Source of the DNA: Actinomycetes bacterium
GTDB lineage: Bacteria > Actinomycetota > Actinomycetes > Streptosporangiales > Streptosporangiaceae
Direction: 5' to 3'
Length of the DNA stretch: 56,100 nucleotides
NCBI GenBank assembly: GCA_021793235.1
Contig: JAJYTD010000026.1
Location: forward strand, 1 to 56,100
Below are positions 24,481 through 39,821 of this stretch, piece by piece. The notes under the pieces are model-generated. The model was not told where the DNA came from and did no database searches. It saw nothing but the letters and a program-made list of their open reading frames with translations. Numbering within the stretch: the stretch's first letter is position 1; every line of letters starts with the position of its first letter. Position numbers and translations under genes: made by a program.

Positions 24481-24919
24481 ACAGGGCCAGATCATTCCTG
24501 CCATCACCGCCTGCGCCGACGCCTTTCTCAACCCGCCCATCGCCAACCTGGGGCACCGTGGAATCGAGAAGGCCGGCAAGCTGGTACGCACATGGCTCCA
24601 GCGCACCGACGACCCGCAGCGGGACCTGCCGCAGGCCGCCCTCTTGATGGAGGAGGCCGGCACAGGTGGCGCCCTGTTCCGCAACCTCTACCGCGACTTC
24701 CTCGCCGAATGCACCGAGCTGCTCGACAGCAGCCATCTGCGCACCGGCCACACGCTGTACACCGAGGCGGCCACCCTGTGGGCGGAGGCCGCAGCACTGA
24801 TCACAAAAGCCGGTGAATCAGGCGGTGCGCAGTACCTCGTACAGGCAGGCACCGTCCTCTGCGATCTCTCGCGCATGGAGCGCGCGGCCATGCAGGCGCT
24901 GAGCCGCCTGGATGCGTGA
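24476..24919 (+). CDS. BtrH/DUF4872-like fragment
   Basis: A 147-residue frame resembling the C-terminal domain of BtrH-type proteins (acyltransferases that move an acyl group from carrier protein in butirosin-like pathways). ANLGHRGIEKAGKLVRTWL and then MEEAGTGGALFRNLYRDFL are the recognisable blocks. The N-terminal cysteine-protease-like domain with the active-site Cys is absent. The frame starts at an ATG inside the Tn3 relic junction without a ribosome site. Probably a 5'-truncated gene, cut by transposition, rather than an active protein. Confidence 0.55.
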   Translation: MPQGQIIPAITACADAFLNPPIANLGHRGIEKAGKLVRTWLQRTDDPQRDLPQAALLMEEAGTGGALFRNLYRDFLAECTELLDSSHLRTGHTLYTEAATLWAEAAALITKAGESGGAQYLVQAGTVLCDLSRMERAAMQALSRLDA

Positions 24920-24991
24920 GGCATCAAACGTGACCCAGCCCTGACCGTCCTCAAGAAACGAGCGTTTGCTGAACAGGTTGACCGCCTTGGG

Positions 24992-26536
24992 TCAGCCGTC
25001 GGCGGGTTGCCCGAACCATCGTTCTAGGGCGGCGCGCAGGAGGGCGCGGTCGTTTCCGGACCATGCGACGTATCCGTCGGGCCGGACCAGCATTGAGGCC
25101 ATCGTGCCATCCGACTCGACCTGGAACTGTTCGACGCGCTGGCTCCACGGTGCGGCCGTGCTGGCGAGCGCGCCTCCAGTGGCATCGATGAGAGCGGGTC
25201 TGGCGGTCCGGAAGAGCTCGGGCAGCCGAATCTTCTGTCCGTCGCCGAGCATGAGGTCGGTCGTCGGAGCGAACCAGCCAGTCAGTTCGTCGGGTTCGGC
25301 CTCTCCCATGTCGTAGCGGACGTCGGAACCGGCGAGCAGGTCTGCGATGCGTTGCACGTTGGTGGTGTCGTTGAGGAGCTCACCGAAGAGCTCTCGCAGT
25401 GCAGTGACGTCGGAGCCGGGAGCCATGAGAGCGGTCTGCGCCTGGGTCTGCATGAAGACGCGGCGGCCGAGAGGGCGGCGTTCGGTCTCGTACGTGTCGA
25501 GAAGGCCGTCGGGCGCCCAGCCGTGCAGGTCGGCCGCTATCTTCCAAGCCAGGTTCGCGGCGTCCTGAAGAGCCAGGTTCAACCCTGGTCCGCCTGCAGC
25601 GGAGTGCACGTGCGCAGAGTCGCCGACGAGGAATGCACGGCGGTCGCGATACCGGTCGGCGAGGCGGGTGTTGCGGCCACTGAGCCGTCGCAGTAGCGTC
25701 GGTGCGCCCTCCCGCGGAGGCGTCAACGTTACCGGCACGCCGATGACCCTCTCGATACTGGCTTCCATCTCGGCCATCGTCATCGGAATGCCAGGTCCGG
25801 GGAAGTTGCCGTCCGGCTCGTCCTCCCATTCCGCGGTGTACACCATCGGGTGCTCCGGGTCGAACATCGCGATCGTGAACACCCCCCGCTCCGTGCGGTA
25901 GAACGATCCCGGGATCGTCCCGAGCCCCGCCACATTGACGCGTCCCGCGCCGGCCGGGATGAACTGGTCGGACGGAGCGATCAGCGCAGTGCGGTCGACG
26001 ATGTGGTGGTCGGTGTTGCCCGAGAAGCCAATGCCGGACTGCTTCCGAACGTTGCTGCGGGCTCCGTCGCTCCCGATCAGATAGCTGGAGGAAAGCGTTG
26101 CCTCGGCCCCTGTGTCTAGGTCCGCGACAGTGACCTCGACGTGGTCATCGGACTGCGTGAACGAGCACATCTCGATGCCCCGGCGGATCTCCACGCCGAG
26201 CTCTTCGGCGCGGTCGTTGAGGATGCGTTCGAGATCGCGTTGATTGATCGGCAGTAAATGCATCGGATTGCAGTCGCCGAGGACGTGCAGCGGCAGCGGC
26301 ATGGCTCCAAAGAAGAAATTCGGTGCGGCTACCGGCACCGGGGAGCCGCTCGCGCGTTCGAACAGCCCTCGGTGGTCCAGCAAGCGGACCACTTGACCAG
26401 TCAGGCCGTGTGCTTTGTCAGCCTGGTTGATACCGGGGAGCCGCTCGAGCACGACCGGGTTCACGCCCGCGAGCTTAAGTTCGCAGGCGATGAATACGCC
26501 GACGGGGCCGCCGCCGACGATGATGACATCGAGCAT
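24992..26536 (-). CDS. FAD-dependent aromatic monooxygenase (PgaE/RdmE/MhpA-like)
   Basis: A 514-residue flavoprotein hydroxylase. FAD site GGGPVGVFIACELKLAG (near 8-24), the NADPH/FAD DG motif YLIGSDGARSNVRKQSG, and GDSAHVHSAAGGPGLNLALQ mark class A flavin monooxygenases. The C-terminal thioredoxin-like domain (after about 400) ends VRPDGYVAWSGNDRALLRAAL, typical of polyketide hydroxylases and rifampicin-type monooxygenases. ATG 26536 is chosen; upstream residues are unrelated. The upstream TetR gene is 37 bases away on the same strand, so it is a self-regulated operon. Natural substrate: an aromatic compound or antibiotic. Confidence 0.88.
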   Translation of the reverse strand: MLDVIIVGGGPVGVFIACELKLAGVNPVVLERLPGINQADKAHGLTGQVVRLLDHRGLFERASGSPVPVAAPNFFFGAMPLPLHVLGDCNPMHLLPINQRDLERILNDRAEELGVEIRRGIEMCSFTQSDDHVEVTVADLDTGAEATLSSSYLIGSDGARSNVRKQSGIGFSGNTDHHIVDRTALIAPSDQFIPAGAGRVNVAGLGTIPGSFYRTERGVFTIAMFDPEHPMVYTAEWEDEPDGNFPGPGIPMTMAEMEASIERVIGVPVTLTPPREGAPTLLRRLSGRNTRLADRYRDRRAFLVGDSAHVHSAAGGPGLNLALQDAANLAWKIAADLHGWAPDGLLDTYETERRPLGRRVFMQTQAQTALMAPGSDVTALRELFGELLNDTTNVQRIADLLAGSDVRYDMGEAEPDELTGWFAPTTDLMLGDGQKIRLPELFRTARPALIDATGGALASTAAPWSQRVEQFQVESDGTMASMLVRPDGYVAWSGNDRALLRAALERWFGQPADG

Positions 26537-26573
26537 GAAGGTTTTCTTTCTGGTTGAACGAAGAAGAAGCCGA

Positions 26574-27182
26574 TCACGGGAGGCGGTCCAGGCCGTCGCC
26601 GAGCCGCTGGAAGGCTTCGCGCAGCAGTGGGAGGAGCATCGGCTCCGGCTCCCGCAGTCCGACCCAGCGCTCCAAGGTGAGCAACAGTGTCGACAACGCA
26701 GCGTTCGCGACGAAGTAGGGGCGCGGATCATCGGAGACCGACACGTCGAGCCGTTCCGCTATTGCGGAGCCGAGCGCCGCAGTAGCAGCCCGTACCCCTC
26801 GGTCGACCGCGGACTGCATTTCTGGGTCGGAGAGCACTGCGAGCAGGCCAGTCCGCTCGGAACGGGTCTGTGCTGCCGCGTCCGGCTCGTCCTCGTAGGG
26901 CATGAGAACCGCCTCGGTCACAGCTGTCCACAGCGGCTCGTCGGCCGGGCGGGTCAGCAGTGCGTCCGCCGCGATTCGGGCGCGCTGGACAAGGCGGTCG
27001 GCGATGGCGTCCTCCTTGCTGGAGAAGTAGTTGCTGAACGTTCGTCGGGACACACCAACACGCTCGACGATGTCCTCCACTCGGACGTTGCCCAGCCCCT
27101 GCTCCCGAGCGAGCAGCACCGTCGTGACGCTGAGCGCCTCACGCAGTGCAAGTTTCTTGCTCTCCCGCAATCCGGATGCCAT
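26574..27182 (-). CDS. TetR family regulator of the monooxygenase operon
   Basis: A 202-residue regulator, HTH about 15-60 (VRVEDIVERVGVSRRTFSNY FSSKEDAI in two parts), with the AcrR-like C-terminal domain ending LLREAFQRLGDGLDRLP. First gene of an operon with the FAD monooxygenase. Palindromes 22 bases upstream of its start (27204-27227) are the likely autoregulatory operator. The inducer is presumably the monooxygenase substrate, as in rifampicin and tetracycline inactivation operons; that is inference. Confidence 0.87.
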   Translation of the reverse strand: MASGLRESKKLALREALSVTTVLLAREQGLGNVRVEDIVERVGVSRRTFSNYFSSKEDAIADRLVQRARIAADALLTRPADEPLWTAVTEAVLMPYEDEPDAAAQTRSERTGLLAVLSDPEMQSAVDRGVRAATAALGSAIAERLDVSVSDDPRPYFVANAALSTLLLTLERWVGLREPEPMLLPLLREAFQRLGDGLDRLP

Positions 27183-27203
27183 GCCGCCAGACTAGAGCAA
27201 ACG

Positions 27204-27227
27204 TGCCCAATGGGCAAATTTGCGCAA
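27204..27227 (-). promoter_or_regulatory. Operator cluster upstream of the TetR/monooxygenase operon
   Basis: Three overlapping palindromes: TGCCCA-A-TGGGCA (27204-27216), GCAAATTTGC (27214-27223) and TTGCGCAA (27220-27227). A further GAGCAT-C-ATGCTC lies at 27229-27241. The first is the best TetR operator candidate. Confidence 0.6.
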
Positions 27228-27241
27228 TGAGCATCATGCTC

Positions 27242-27602
27242 CTTATTCGTGCATGATCGTTCTCCGAAGAACGCCCGACGGGGCCGCGCGGACCCCACAG
27301 AGCCTTCAAAACCCCTTCAAAAACCCGAGGCATTCAACACCTCAAGACCACCGTTTTCTGACCTGATCCCGGGCCATGGCCACCCTCGAACCGGCCGACC
27401 GCCCGCCCACGACCGGGGGGGCGGTCGCCGCTGAACCAGGAAGCCTCCGTCGCGAGGCGGAGAATCCCCATCCTTAGGAAGGGGAGCAGCCGAACTGCTG
27501 GGTGTTGCCGCACCGGGCGAGTCTGGTCTTCTGGCCGGAGTCGAAGCCACCGCGATCATCGACTGAACGCACGACGATGAGACGACCCGGGCGAAAACGC
27601 CG
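27242..27602. other. Gene-free stretch
   Basis: About 360 bases between the TetR promoter region and the UvrA-like terminators. Frames here have no ribosome sites or domains. A weak hairpin (CCCCATCC/GGAAGGGG) lies near 27465. Nothing else recognised. Confidence 0.5.
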
Positions 27603-27652
27603 GGCGGCCAGGTCGAGGGCGGGACCAAGGCAACGCCCCCGACCTGGCCGCC
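27603..27652 (-). terminator. Second, very long hairpin after the UvrA-like gene
   Basis: A 19-base arm (27603-27621, beginning GGCGGCCAGGTCG) pairs with 27634-27652 with one A-C mismatch around a 12-base loop. It lies about 70 bases after the UvrA-like stop, behind a first terminator. Confidence 0.6.
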
Positions 27653-27671
27653 TCGCGGAGATGAGCGACCC

Positions 27672-27691
27672 GGAGCGGCCTGGGCCGCTCC
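27672..27691 (-). terminator. Terminator hairpin of the UvrA-like gene
   Basis: GGAGCGGCC-TG-GGCCGCTCC, a perfect 9-base stem about 30 bases after the stop at 27723. Confidence 0.7.
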
Positions 27692-27722
27692 TCAACAAAA
27701 GGAGAGTCCGCGGGGGCCTCGG

Positions 27723-30158
<2,436 letters not shown>

Positions 30159-30306
30159 CGTGTCTCCATCTGTTAGGCGGGACCGCCTTCGCGGTCTTTG
30201 CCGGCGTCGCCTGGCTCGATCCAAGCAGCTTCGAGCAGTACGGGGGTTCTCTTTCGCTTCGGCCCGTGGCGCCTCCCCCGGTCACGCGGCGCGCCCGGCC
30301 GAGGCG

Positions 30307-30759
30307 TCAGACCAGCCAGCGGCCGTCGCGCATCAGCTCGCGGCCGGGCATCTCGTTCACCTCGCGCCACGCCTGGATACGGCGCGGGGAGATGCGGAAC
30401 CAGCGGTACGGCGTGGCCGATGCGCGCGGGTCGAAGCCGGTGCGCGCGGCGAACCGGTCACCCCGCTCCCGCGGCAGCGCGTCGATCTCGAGGACCTCGA
30501 CTTCGCCCTCGATCATGGACACGTCGCGGGTGCGGCCCAGCCCCAGCCGGACGGCCCGGGAGGCGGCCAGGTTCCTGCCGGTCGGGCTGTCCGTCGGCGT
30601 GGCCATCAGCAGCGCCTCGCCGTCCCAGTCGAAGGACAGCGGCACCAGGTACGGCGCGCCATCCGCCGAGGCGCTGGCCACCCAGGCATCGATGTCATGG
30701 GTGAGCCGGTGCTCGGTGTCGCGACGGCGCTGAACACGGGAGCGGGGGTCGGTACTCAT
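30307..30759 (-). CDS. Pyridoxamine 5'-phosphate oxidase-like split-barrel flavin/F420 protein
   Basis: A 150-residue split-barrel protein. DIDAWVASASADGAPYLVPL gives the first strands, then LLMATPTDSPTGRNLAASRA holds the usual phosphate-binding positions, and the end RISPRRIQAWREV is the closing strand of the PPOX family. In actinobacteria such proteins bind F420, FMN or haem and act as reductases. No substrate is visible. It lies downstream of the VOC protein on the same strand, about 130 bases away. Confidence 0.82.
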   Translation of the reverse strand: MSTDPRSRVQRRRDTEHRLTHDIDAWVASASADGAPYLVPLSFDWDGEALLMATPTDSPTGRNLAASRAVRLGLGRTRDVSMIEGEVEVLEIDALPRERGDRFAARTGFDPRASATPYRWFRISPRRIQAWREVNEMPGRELMRDGRWLV

Positions 30760-30888
30760 CGGTCCTTAAGCAGCTCGGGGACGTTGTCATCAGGGCCGGT
30801 GACGGCGGCCGTCCGGCGGCCGCCACCGGCGTCGTGCACGGGCTCCTTCACGGTGCCCTTGTAGGTCCTGGCGCGATCACCGGGCGGC

Positions 30889-31299
30889 TCAGCGCAGTTC
30901 CTGGATGCGGATCAGGTTGCCCGCGGGATCGCGGACGGCGCAGTCGCGTGCCCCGTACGGCTGCTCGGTCGGTTCCTGGACGACCTCGGCGCCGGCCTGC
31001 AGCCGCGCGAAGACGCCGTCGAGGTCGGCGGTGGCCAGGTTGATGCCGGCGTAGGTGCCCTTGGCCATCATCTCGGCGATGGTGCGGCGCTCGTCGTCGG
31101 TGATGCCGCAGCCGTCGGCGGCCGGCGGCTCCAGGACGATGGACGTGCCGGGCTGGCCGACGGGGCCGACCGTGATCCAGCGCATCCCGCCGTATCCGAC
31201 GTCGTTGCGGACCTCGAAGCCGAGGGTGTCGCGGTAGAAGGCCAGGGAGGCGTCCGGGTCGTTGTGCGGGAGGAAACTTTGGTGAATGGTGATGTCCAT
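30889..31299 (-). CDS. VOC family (glyoxalase/bleomycin-resistance fold) protein
   Basis: A 136-residue vicinal-oxygen-chelate protein. SLAFYRDTLGFEVRNDVGYG in the first module and PYGARDCAVRDPAGNLIRIQ in the second are the family repeats; metal-ligand candidates are the N-terminal His and the C-terminal Gln/Glu of RIQE. ATG 31299 is chosen; it starts five bases after the AraC-type regulator stop, so both are one operon. VOC/AraC pairs are common in actinobacteria; the role may be resistance or detoxification by binding or modification. Confidence 0.85.
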   Translation of the reverse strand: MDITIHQSFLPHNDPDASLAFYRDTLGFEVRNDVGYGGMRWITVGPVGQPGTSIVLEPPAADGCGITDDERRTIAEMMAKGTYAGINLATADLDGVFARLQAGAEVVQEPTEQPYGARDCAVRDPAGNLIRIQELR

Positions 31300-31304
31300 G
31301 GCGA

Positions 31305-31754
31305 TCACGCTAGTTGTGGCTCCGTGACCGGCGCTTCTCGATTCCTGATCGGTCTGGTCACCTGTTTCGCCACGCACGACGGCATCCCCGCCGTCGCGCG
31401 CGCCGCCTGGCGCCGATAGACGCTGGGCGGCACACCGACCAGCTCGGTGAAGCGGGTACTGAAAGTGCCCAGCGACGAGCAGCCGACCGCGAAGCAGACC
31501 TCGGTGACGCTGAGGTCGCCCCGGCGCAGCAGCGCCATCGCGCGCTCGATGCGCCGCGTCATCAGATAGGCGTACGGCGACTCGCCGTAGGCGCGCCGGA
31601 ACCGGCGGCTGAGGTGCCCGGCCGACATGTTCACGCCGCGGGCGAGCGCCTCGACGTCCAGCGGCTGCGCGTACTCCCGGTCGATCCGGTCGCGGACGCG
31701 GCGCAGCAGCGCGAGGTCGCGCAGATGCTGCGCTGCGGTGGGTCTAGTGGTCAC
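31305..31754 (-). CDS. AraC family transcriptional regulator (DNA-binding domain only)
   Basis: About 149 residues made almost entirely of the two-helix-turn-helix AraC domain: LDVEALARGVNMSAGHLSRR and then SVTEVCFAVGCSSLGTFSTR followed by FTELVGVPPSVYRRQ. No sensor domain is present, like MarA/SoxS-type activators. GTG 31754 is preferred over the ORF-start at 31784. The gene directly precedes the VOC gene on the same strand. The short C-terminal tail is basic. Confidence 0.85.
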   Translation of the reverse strand: MTTRPTAAQHLRDLALLRRVRDRIDREYAQPLDVEALARGVNMSAGHLSRRFRRAYGESPYAYLMTRRIERAMALLRRGDLSVTEVCFAVGCSSLGTFSTRFTELVGVPPSVYRRQAARATAGMPSCVAKQVTRPIRNREAPVTEPQLA

Positions 31755-32053
31755 CTGCGTGATGATGCCACGTCGCGCCGACAATTACCCGGCGCCGCCG
31801 GCGTCCCGCCCCACTCCGCGTCCGCTCTGCCCCGGTCTGCTCCACGTTCAAGGGGATCGAGATCATCGAGGAGGTCGACGGGCTCAAGGGCCGCGAACGG
31901 CCGACGGTTTTTGGCCGTTTCCCACAACCGGAGCCGCCTAGCGTTTGCTGTCTGCGGCATGGCGCTGCCGGCCGGTAGACGGAAGGGTGAACACTGCCAA
32001 GGGCCGCCATGTCGCGGCACGCGCATCGTTGATCTACAGAAGGGCTCGGTCGG

Positions 32054-37513
<5,460 letters not shown>

Positions 37514-37589
37514 CCCCGATCCGGCGCACTGCGGCTCCGGCTACGGATAGCCGTCCACCGGCGTGTCCTGGATCCGGCGATCGCCTGAG

Positions 37590-37633
37590 GTGCGCGTCGC
37601 GGCACTCTCCGCAAGGAGTTTCGCGACGCGCAC
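37590..37633 (+). terminator. Terminator hairpin after the carboxylase gene
   Basis: GTGCGCGTCGCG (37590-37601) pairs perfectly with CGCGACGCGCAC (37622-37633); inside, ACTC and GGAGT extend the stem. It is 77 bases after the stop. Confidence 0.7.
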
Positions 37634-37742
37634 GGCGACTCCCCCGGCGCTCGACCGGCGCGGGTTCATCGCACCGAATCCCACCGGCCGAGTATGGAAT
37701 CCGCTCCGCAAACGAAATCCGGGCCCCTCCCCCCTTATTGTA

Positions 37743-37758
37743 TTGATACGAGTATCAA
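37743..37758. promoter_or_regulatory. Perfect palindrome, probable orphan operator
   Basis: TTGATAC-GA-GTATCAA, 7-base arms. Form and length are those of a TetR-type operator, but no TetR gene is next to it. Confidence 0.45.
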
Positions 37759-37762
37759 GACT

Positions 37763-37783
37763 CCGATAAGGCCCACTTATCGG
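37763..37783. repeat. Hairpin in the AT-rich region
   Basis: CCGATAAG-GCCCA-CTTATCGG, perfect 8-base arms. Either a small terminator or a second operator. Confidence 0.45.
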
Positions 37784-38093
37784 TGGTCAGGAAAACAGGA
37801 CTTTCCACCTCTGTTTCGTTTTCGAGAAACGTTTTTAGTGGAAAAATAACGTTGCCAACGCTACTAAACTAAACAGGATCCACCGGGGTCCGTCGGGTCC
37901 ACGGTAGAGGGGAACGGCCCCGGTGTGCGGCGGCTCAGACGTGCCGTAGGGGACGAAACGCCCGATCCACCAGCGCGACGCGGTCAGCGACGCCGCCCGA
38001 GCGAAGCCATTCGCGCGAGACCGCGTCGGACGACCGTTCCACAGAGGCGCCGATGCCCCGGGCGGGCGAGGTCCCGGATGCGGCCGTTCGCCA

Positions 38094-38132
38094 ATTTCCA
38101 TAGTCGGCTATAACATATCCGACTATGGAAAT
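38094..38132. promoter_or_regulatory. 39-base mirrored promoter/operator upstream of the MarR operon
   Basis: ATTTCCATAGTCGG (38094-38107) and CCGACTATGGAAAT (38119-38132) are perfect 14-base arms around CTATAACATAT. The spacer offers TATAAC as -10 box rightwards and TATGTT leftwards, and each arm ends in ATGGAAAT, so both strands have an ATG four to ten bases past the expected start of transcription. MarR dimers bind palindromes of this kind. Confidence 0.75.
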
Positions 38133-38256
38133 GATCGATGTTCCCGCCATCCGCGGAGGCACGCGGGCCGGGCCGCTGAACCGGGCGCTGCCGCGCGCCG
38201 CACAGGAAATCGCCACTGACCCGCTGCGGGCAGCGGCGCGGGACGGCTGCCGGTGA
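38125..38256 (+). CDS. 43-codon upstream reading frame overlapping the MarR start (GTGA)
   Basis: Starts at ATG 38125 inside the right arm of the mirrored repeat, with no ribosome site and TATAAC about ten bases upstream, so it would be near-leaderless. It encodes MEMIDVPAIRGGTRAGPLNR and ends in TGA at 38254-38256, overlapping the GTG of the MarR gene (38253) in a GTGA junction. Translational coupling of this kind would tie MarR synthesis to the leader. No domain is visible; it may only serve coupling. Confidence 0.5.
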   Translation: MEMIDVPAIRGGTRAGPLNRALPRAAQEIATDPLRAAARDGCR

Positions 38257-38690
38257 CCACCGGACGCCAGGTCGCGGCCGAGCACGGACCGGTCGGCTAC
38301 GCGCTGGCCCAGGCGACCCGAGCGCACCGCGCCGACCTGCAGCACCGGATGGCGCAACTCGGCCTGCACCTGGGCCAGGAACTCCTCATTGTCGACATCC
38401 ACCACAACCCGGACACCACGCAGGCAGAGCTGGTCCAGCGGATCGGCATGGAGCAGCCCACCATCGCCAAAGCGCTCACCCGGATGGAGCGGTCCGGGTT
38501 CGTCCAGCGCACCGCCGATCCCGCCGACCGCCGCGTGGCCCGCGTGCGGCTGACCGAGCGCGGCGAGGCGGCCGTGCCCGCCATCATGGCCGCCTGGTCG
38601 AAGACGGACGAGCGCTCCACCGCAGCGCTCACCGAAGCCGAGGCCGCAGAGCTCACCCGGCTGCTGAACATCGTCCGCGACAGCTTCTGA
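38253..38690 (+). CDS. MarR family transcriptional regulator
   Basis: A 145-residue winged-helix dimer. TQAELVQRIGMEQPTIAKAL is the recognition helix region and DPADRRVARVRLTERGEAAV the wing, both classic MarR. It begins at GTG 38253, coupled to the upstream small frame, and is followed 46 bases later by an SDR gene. It probably represses the operon through the mirrored repeat at 38094-38132, with relief by a small ligand. Confidence 0.88.
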   Translation: MTTGRQVAAEHGPVGYALAQATRAHRADLQHRMAQLGLHLGQELLIVDIHHNPDTTQAELVQRIGMEQPTIAKALTRMERSGFVQRTADPADRRVARVRLTERGEAAVPAIMAAWSKTDERSTAALTEAEAAELTRLLNIVRDSF

Positions 38691-38736
38691 CAATCCCCTT
38701 CCAACGCCCCGCAACACCCGTTACCAGGAGATGCGA

Positions 38737-39501
38737 ATGGACCTCGGTCTGGCCGGAAAAACCGTGCTGGTCACCGGAGCGAGCACGGGCATCGGCAGGG
38801 CCGCCGCCCTGGCCTTCGCCGAGGAGAAGGCCCAGGTCGCCGTCGGCTACCACAGCAACGAGAAGGCCGCCGCTGCAACGGTGGCCCTCGCCGAGCAGCG
38901 CGGCGCTCGCGCGATCCGCTGGCGGCTGGACCTCGGCCGCCCCGACTCGCTCACCACGGCGGTCGACCGCGCCCGCCGGGAACTCGGGCCGATCGACGTC
39001 CTGGTCAACAACGCCATCCGCTGGCCGGACCGGCCCGAGCCCGGAGAGCTGTTCGAAACCGCGCCACCCGAACGGTTCGCCACCTCGGTGGAGGCCAACC
39101 TCGTAGGCCCCTACCTGCTGGCCCGCGCCGCCGTCGCCGACATGCGCGCCCGCGGCTGGGGCCGCATCGTCCACGTCTCCACCGGCCTGGTCGAAGACGG
39201 CTTCCCCGGCAACGCCCCCTACATCGCCGCGAAGGCGGGACTGCACGGCCTCACCCGCGCCATGTCCCGGGAACTGGCGGCCGACGGGATCCTCACCAAC
39301 GTCGTCATGCCCGGCTTCACTCCCGCGGACAAAGCCATACCGCCCGAACTCCTCGACACGGTCAGCGCGGCCGCCGCGACCCGCAGCGTCACCCATCCCG
39401 ACGACGTCGCCCGCATGATCGTCTTCCTGTGCTCGGCCGCCAACACCAACACCACCGGCGAAGCCATCAGAACCGACGGCCACTTCCTCTCCCCGGCCTG
39501 A
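38737..39501 (+). CDS. SDR family oxidoreductase
   Basis: A 254-residue short-chain dehydrogenase. Cofactor loop VLVTGASTGIGRAAALAF, then NNAIRW, the catalytic serine in HVSTGLVEDG and YIAAKAG (Tyr and Lys four apart). ATG 38737 is preferred to ATG 38731 because AGGAG (38726-38730) is then six bases away. It forms an operon with the MarR gene and is closed by a strong hairpin. It probably reduces a reactive carbonyl or quinone that is also the MarR ligand. Confidence 0.87.
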   Translation: MDLGLAGKTVLVTGASTGIGRAAALAFAEEKAQVAVGYHSNEKAAAATVALAEQRGARAIRWRLDLGRPDSLTTAVDRARRELGPIDVLVNNAIRWPDRPEPGELFETAPPERFATSVEANLVGPYLLARAAVADMRARGWGRIVHVSTGLVEDGFPGNAPYIAAKAGLHGLTRAMSRELAADGILTNVVMPGFTPADKAIPPELLDTVSAAAATRSVTHPDDVARMIVFLCSAANTNTTGEAIRTDGHFLSPA

Positions 39502-39540
39502 CCACGGGCCTTGCGCCGTTTCCGGCCATTCCCGGCCCGG

Positions 39541-39573
39541 GCCCCGCTCCCGGTCAGCCCTTGGGAGCGGGGC
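39541..39573 (+). terminator. Terminator hairpin after the MarR/SDR operon
   Basis: GCCCCGCTCCC (39541-39551) pairs perfectly with GGGAGCGGGGC (39563-39573) around an 11-base loop, 40 bases after the SDR stop. Confidence 0.8.
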
Positions 39574-39625
39574 GCGGGCGGACCTGGTGCCGTGCGGTTC
39601 TAGCGGTGCGGTCGGCCCGGAAGGA

Positions 39626-39820
39626 TTAACGGAGGTAGGCGATCAGGCGTCGGGACGCGGTCGGCGAGCCTGCCGCGCCTCTTTGGTGAGGCCGTTGTTG
39701 GCCAGCAGCAGGGTGACGTCAATGGGGGTCGAACTCCTCACGCAACCGCCCGGCGTCTTTTGCCCGCTGCACCAGTTGAGCGAGGCCCTCCTCCGCGCGG
39801 GTGAGTCCGCGGGCACACAT
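39626..39820 (-). pseudogene. C-terminal relic of a TetR-family regulator
   Basis: Leftward frames give LTRAEEGLAQLVQRAKDAGR followed by LREEFDP, then after a shift DVTLLLANNGL, and after another SRRLIAYLR before a stop at 39626. The order matches the last helices of TetR regulators (a GRLR-D-D motif, LLLMANAG and a final RLIAYLL). The HTH is gone and at least two frameshifts are present. It sits directly behind the epoxide hydrolase gene, perhaps once its regulator. Confidence 0.5.
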
Positions 39821-39821
39821 C

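Larger units (their letters stand above)
37634..38093. other. Gene-free region with an AT-rich core
   Basis: About 460 bases. Bases roughly 37730-37875 are far richer in A and T than anything around (runs such as TTTTTAGTGGAAAAATAACG). They contain two palindromes listed separately. A leftward frame (ATG 38101) begins in the mirrored repeat but encodes no recognisable protein. Looks like a promoter region whose gene is lost, or foreign DNA. Confidence 0.5.

Noticed and set aside
27474-27698. A 74-codon leftward frame after the UvrA-like gene
   Set aside because: It overlaps both terminator hairpins and has no start signal or recognisable motif.
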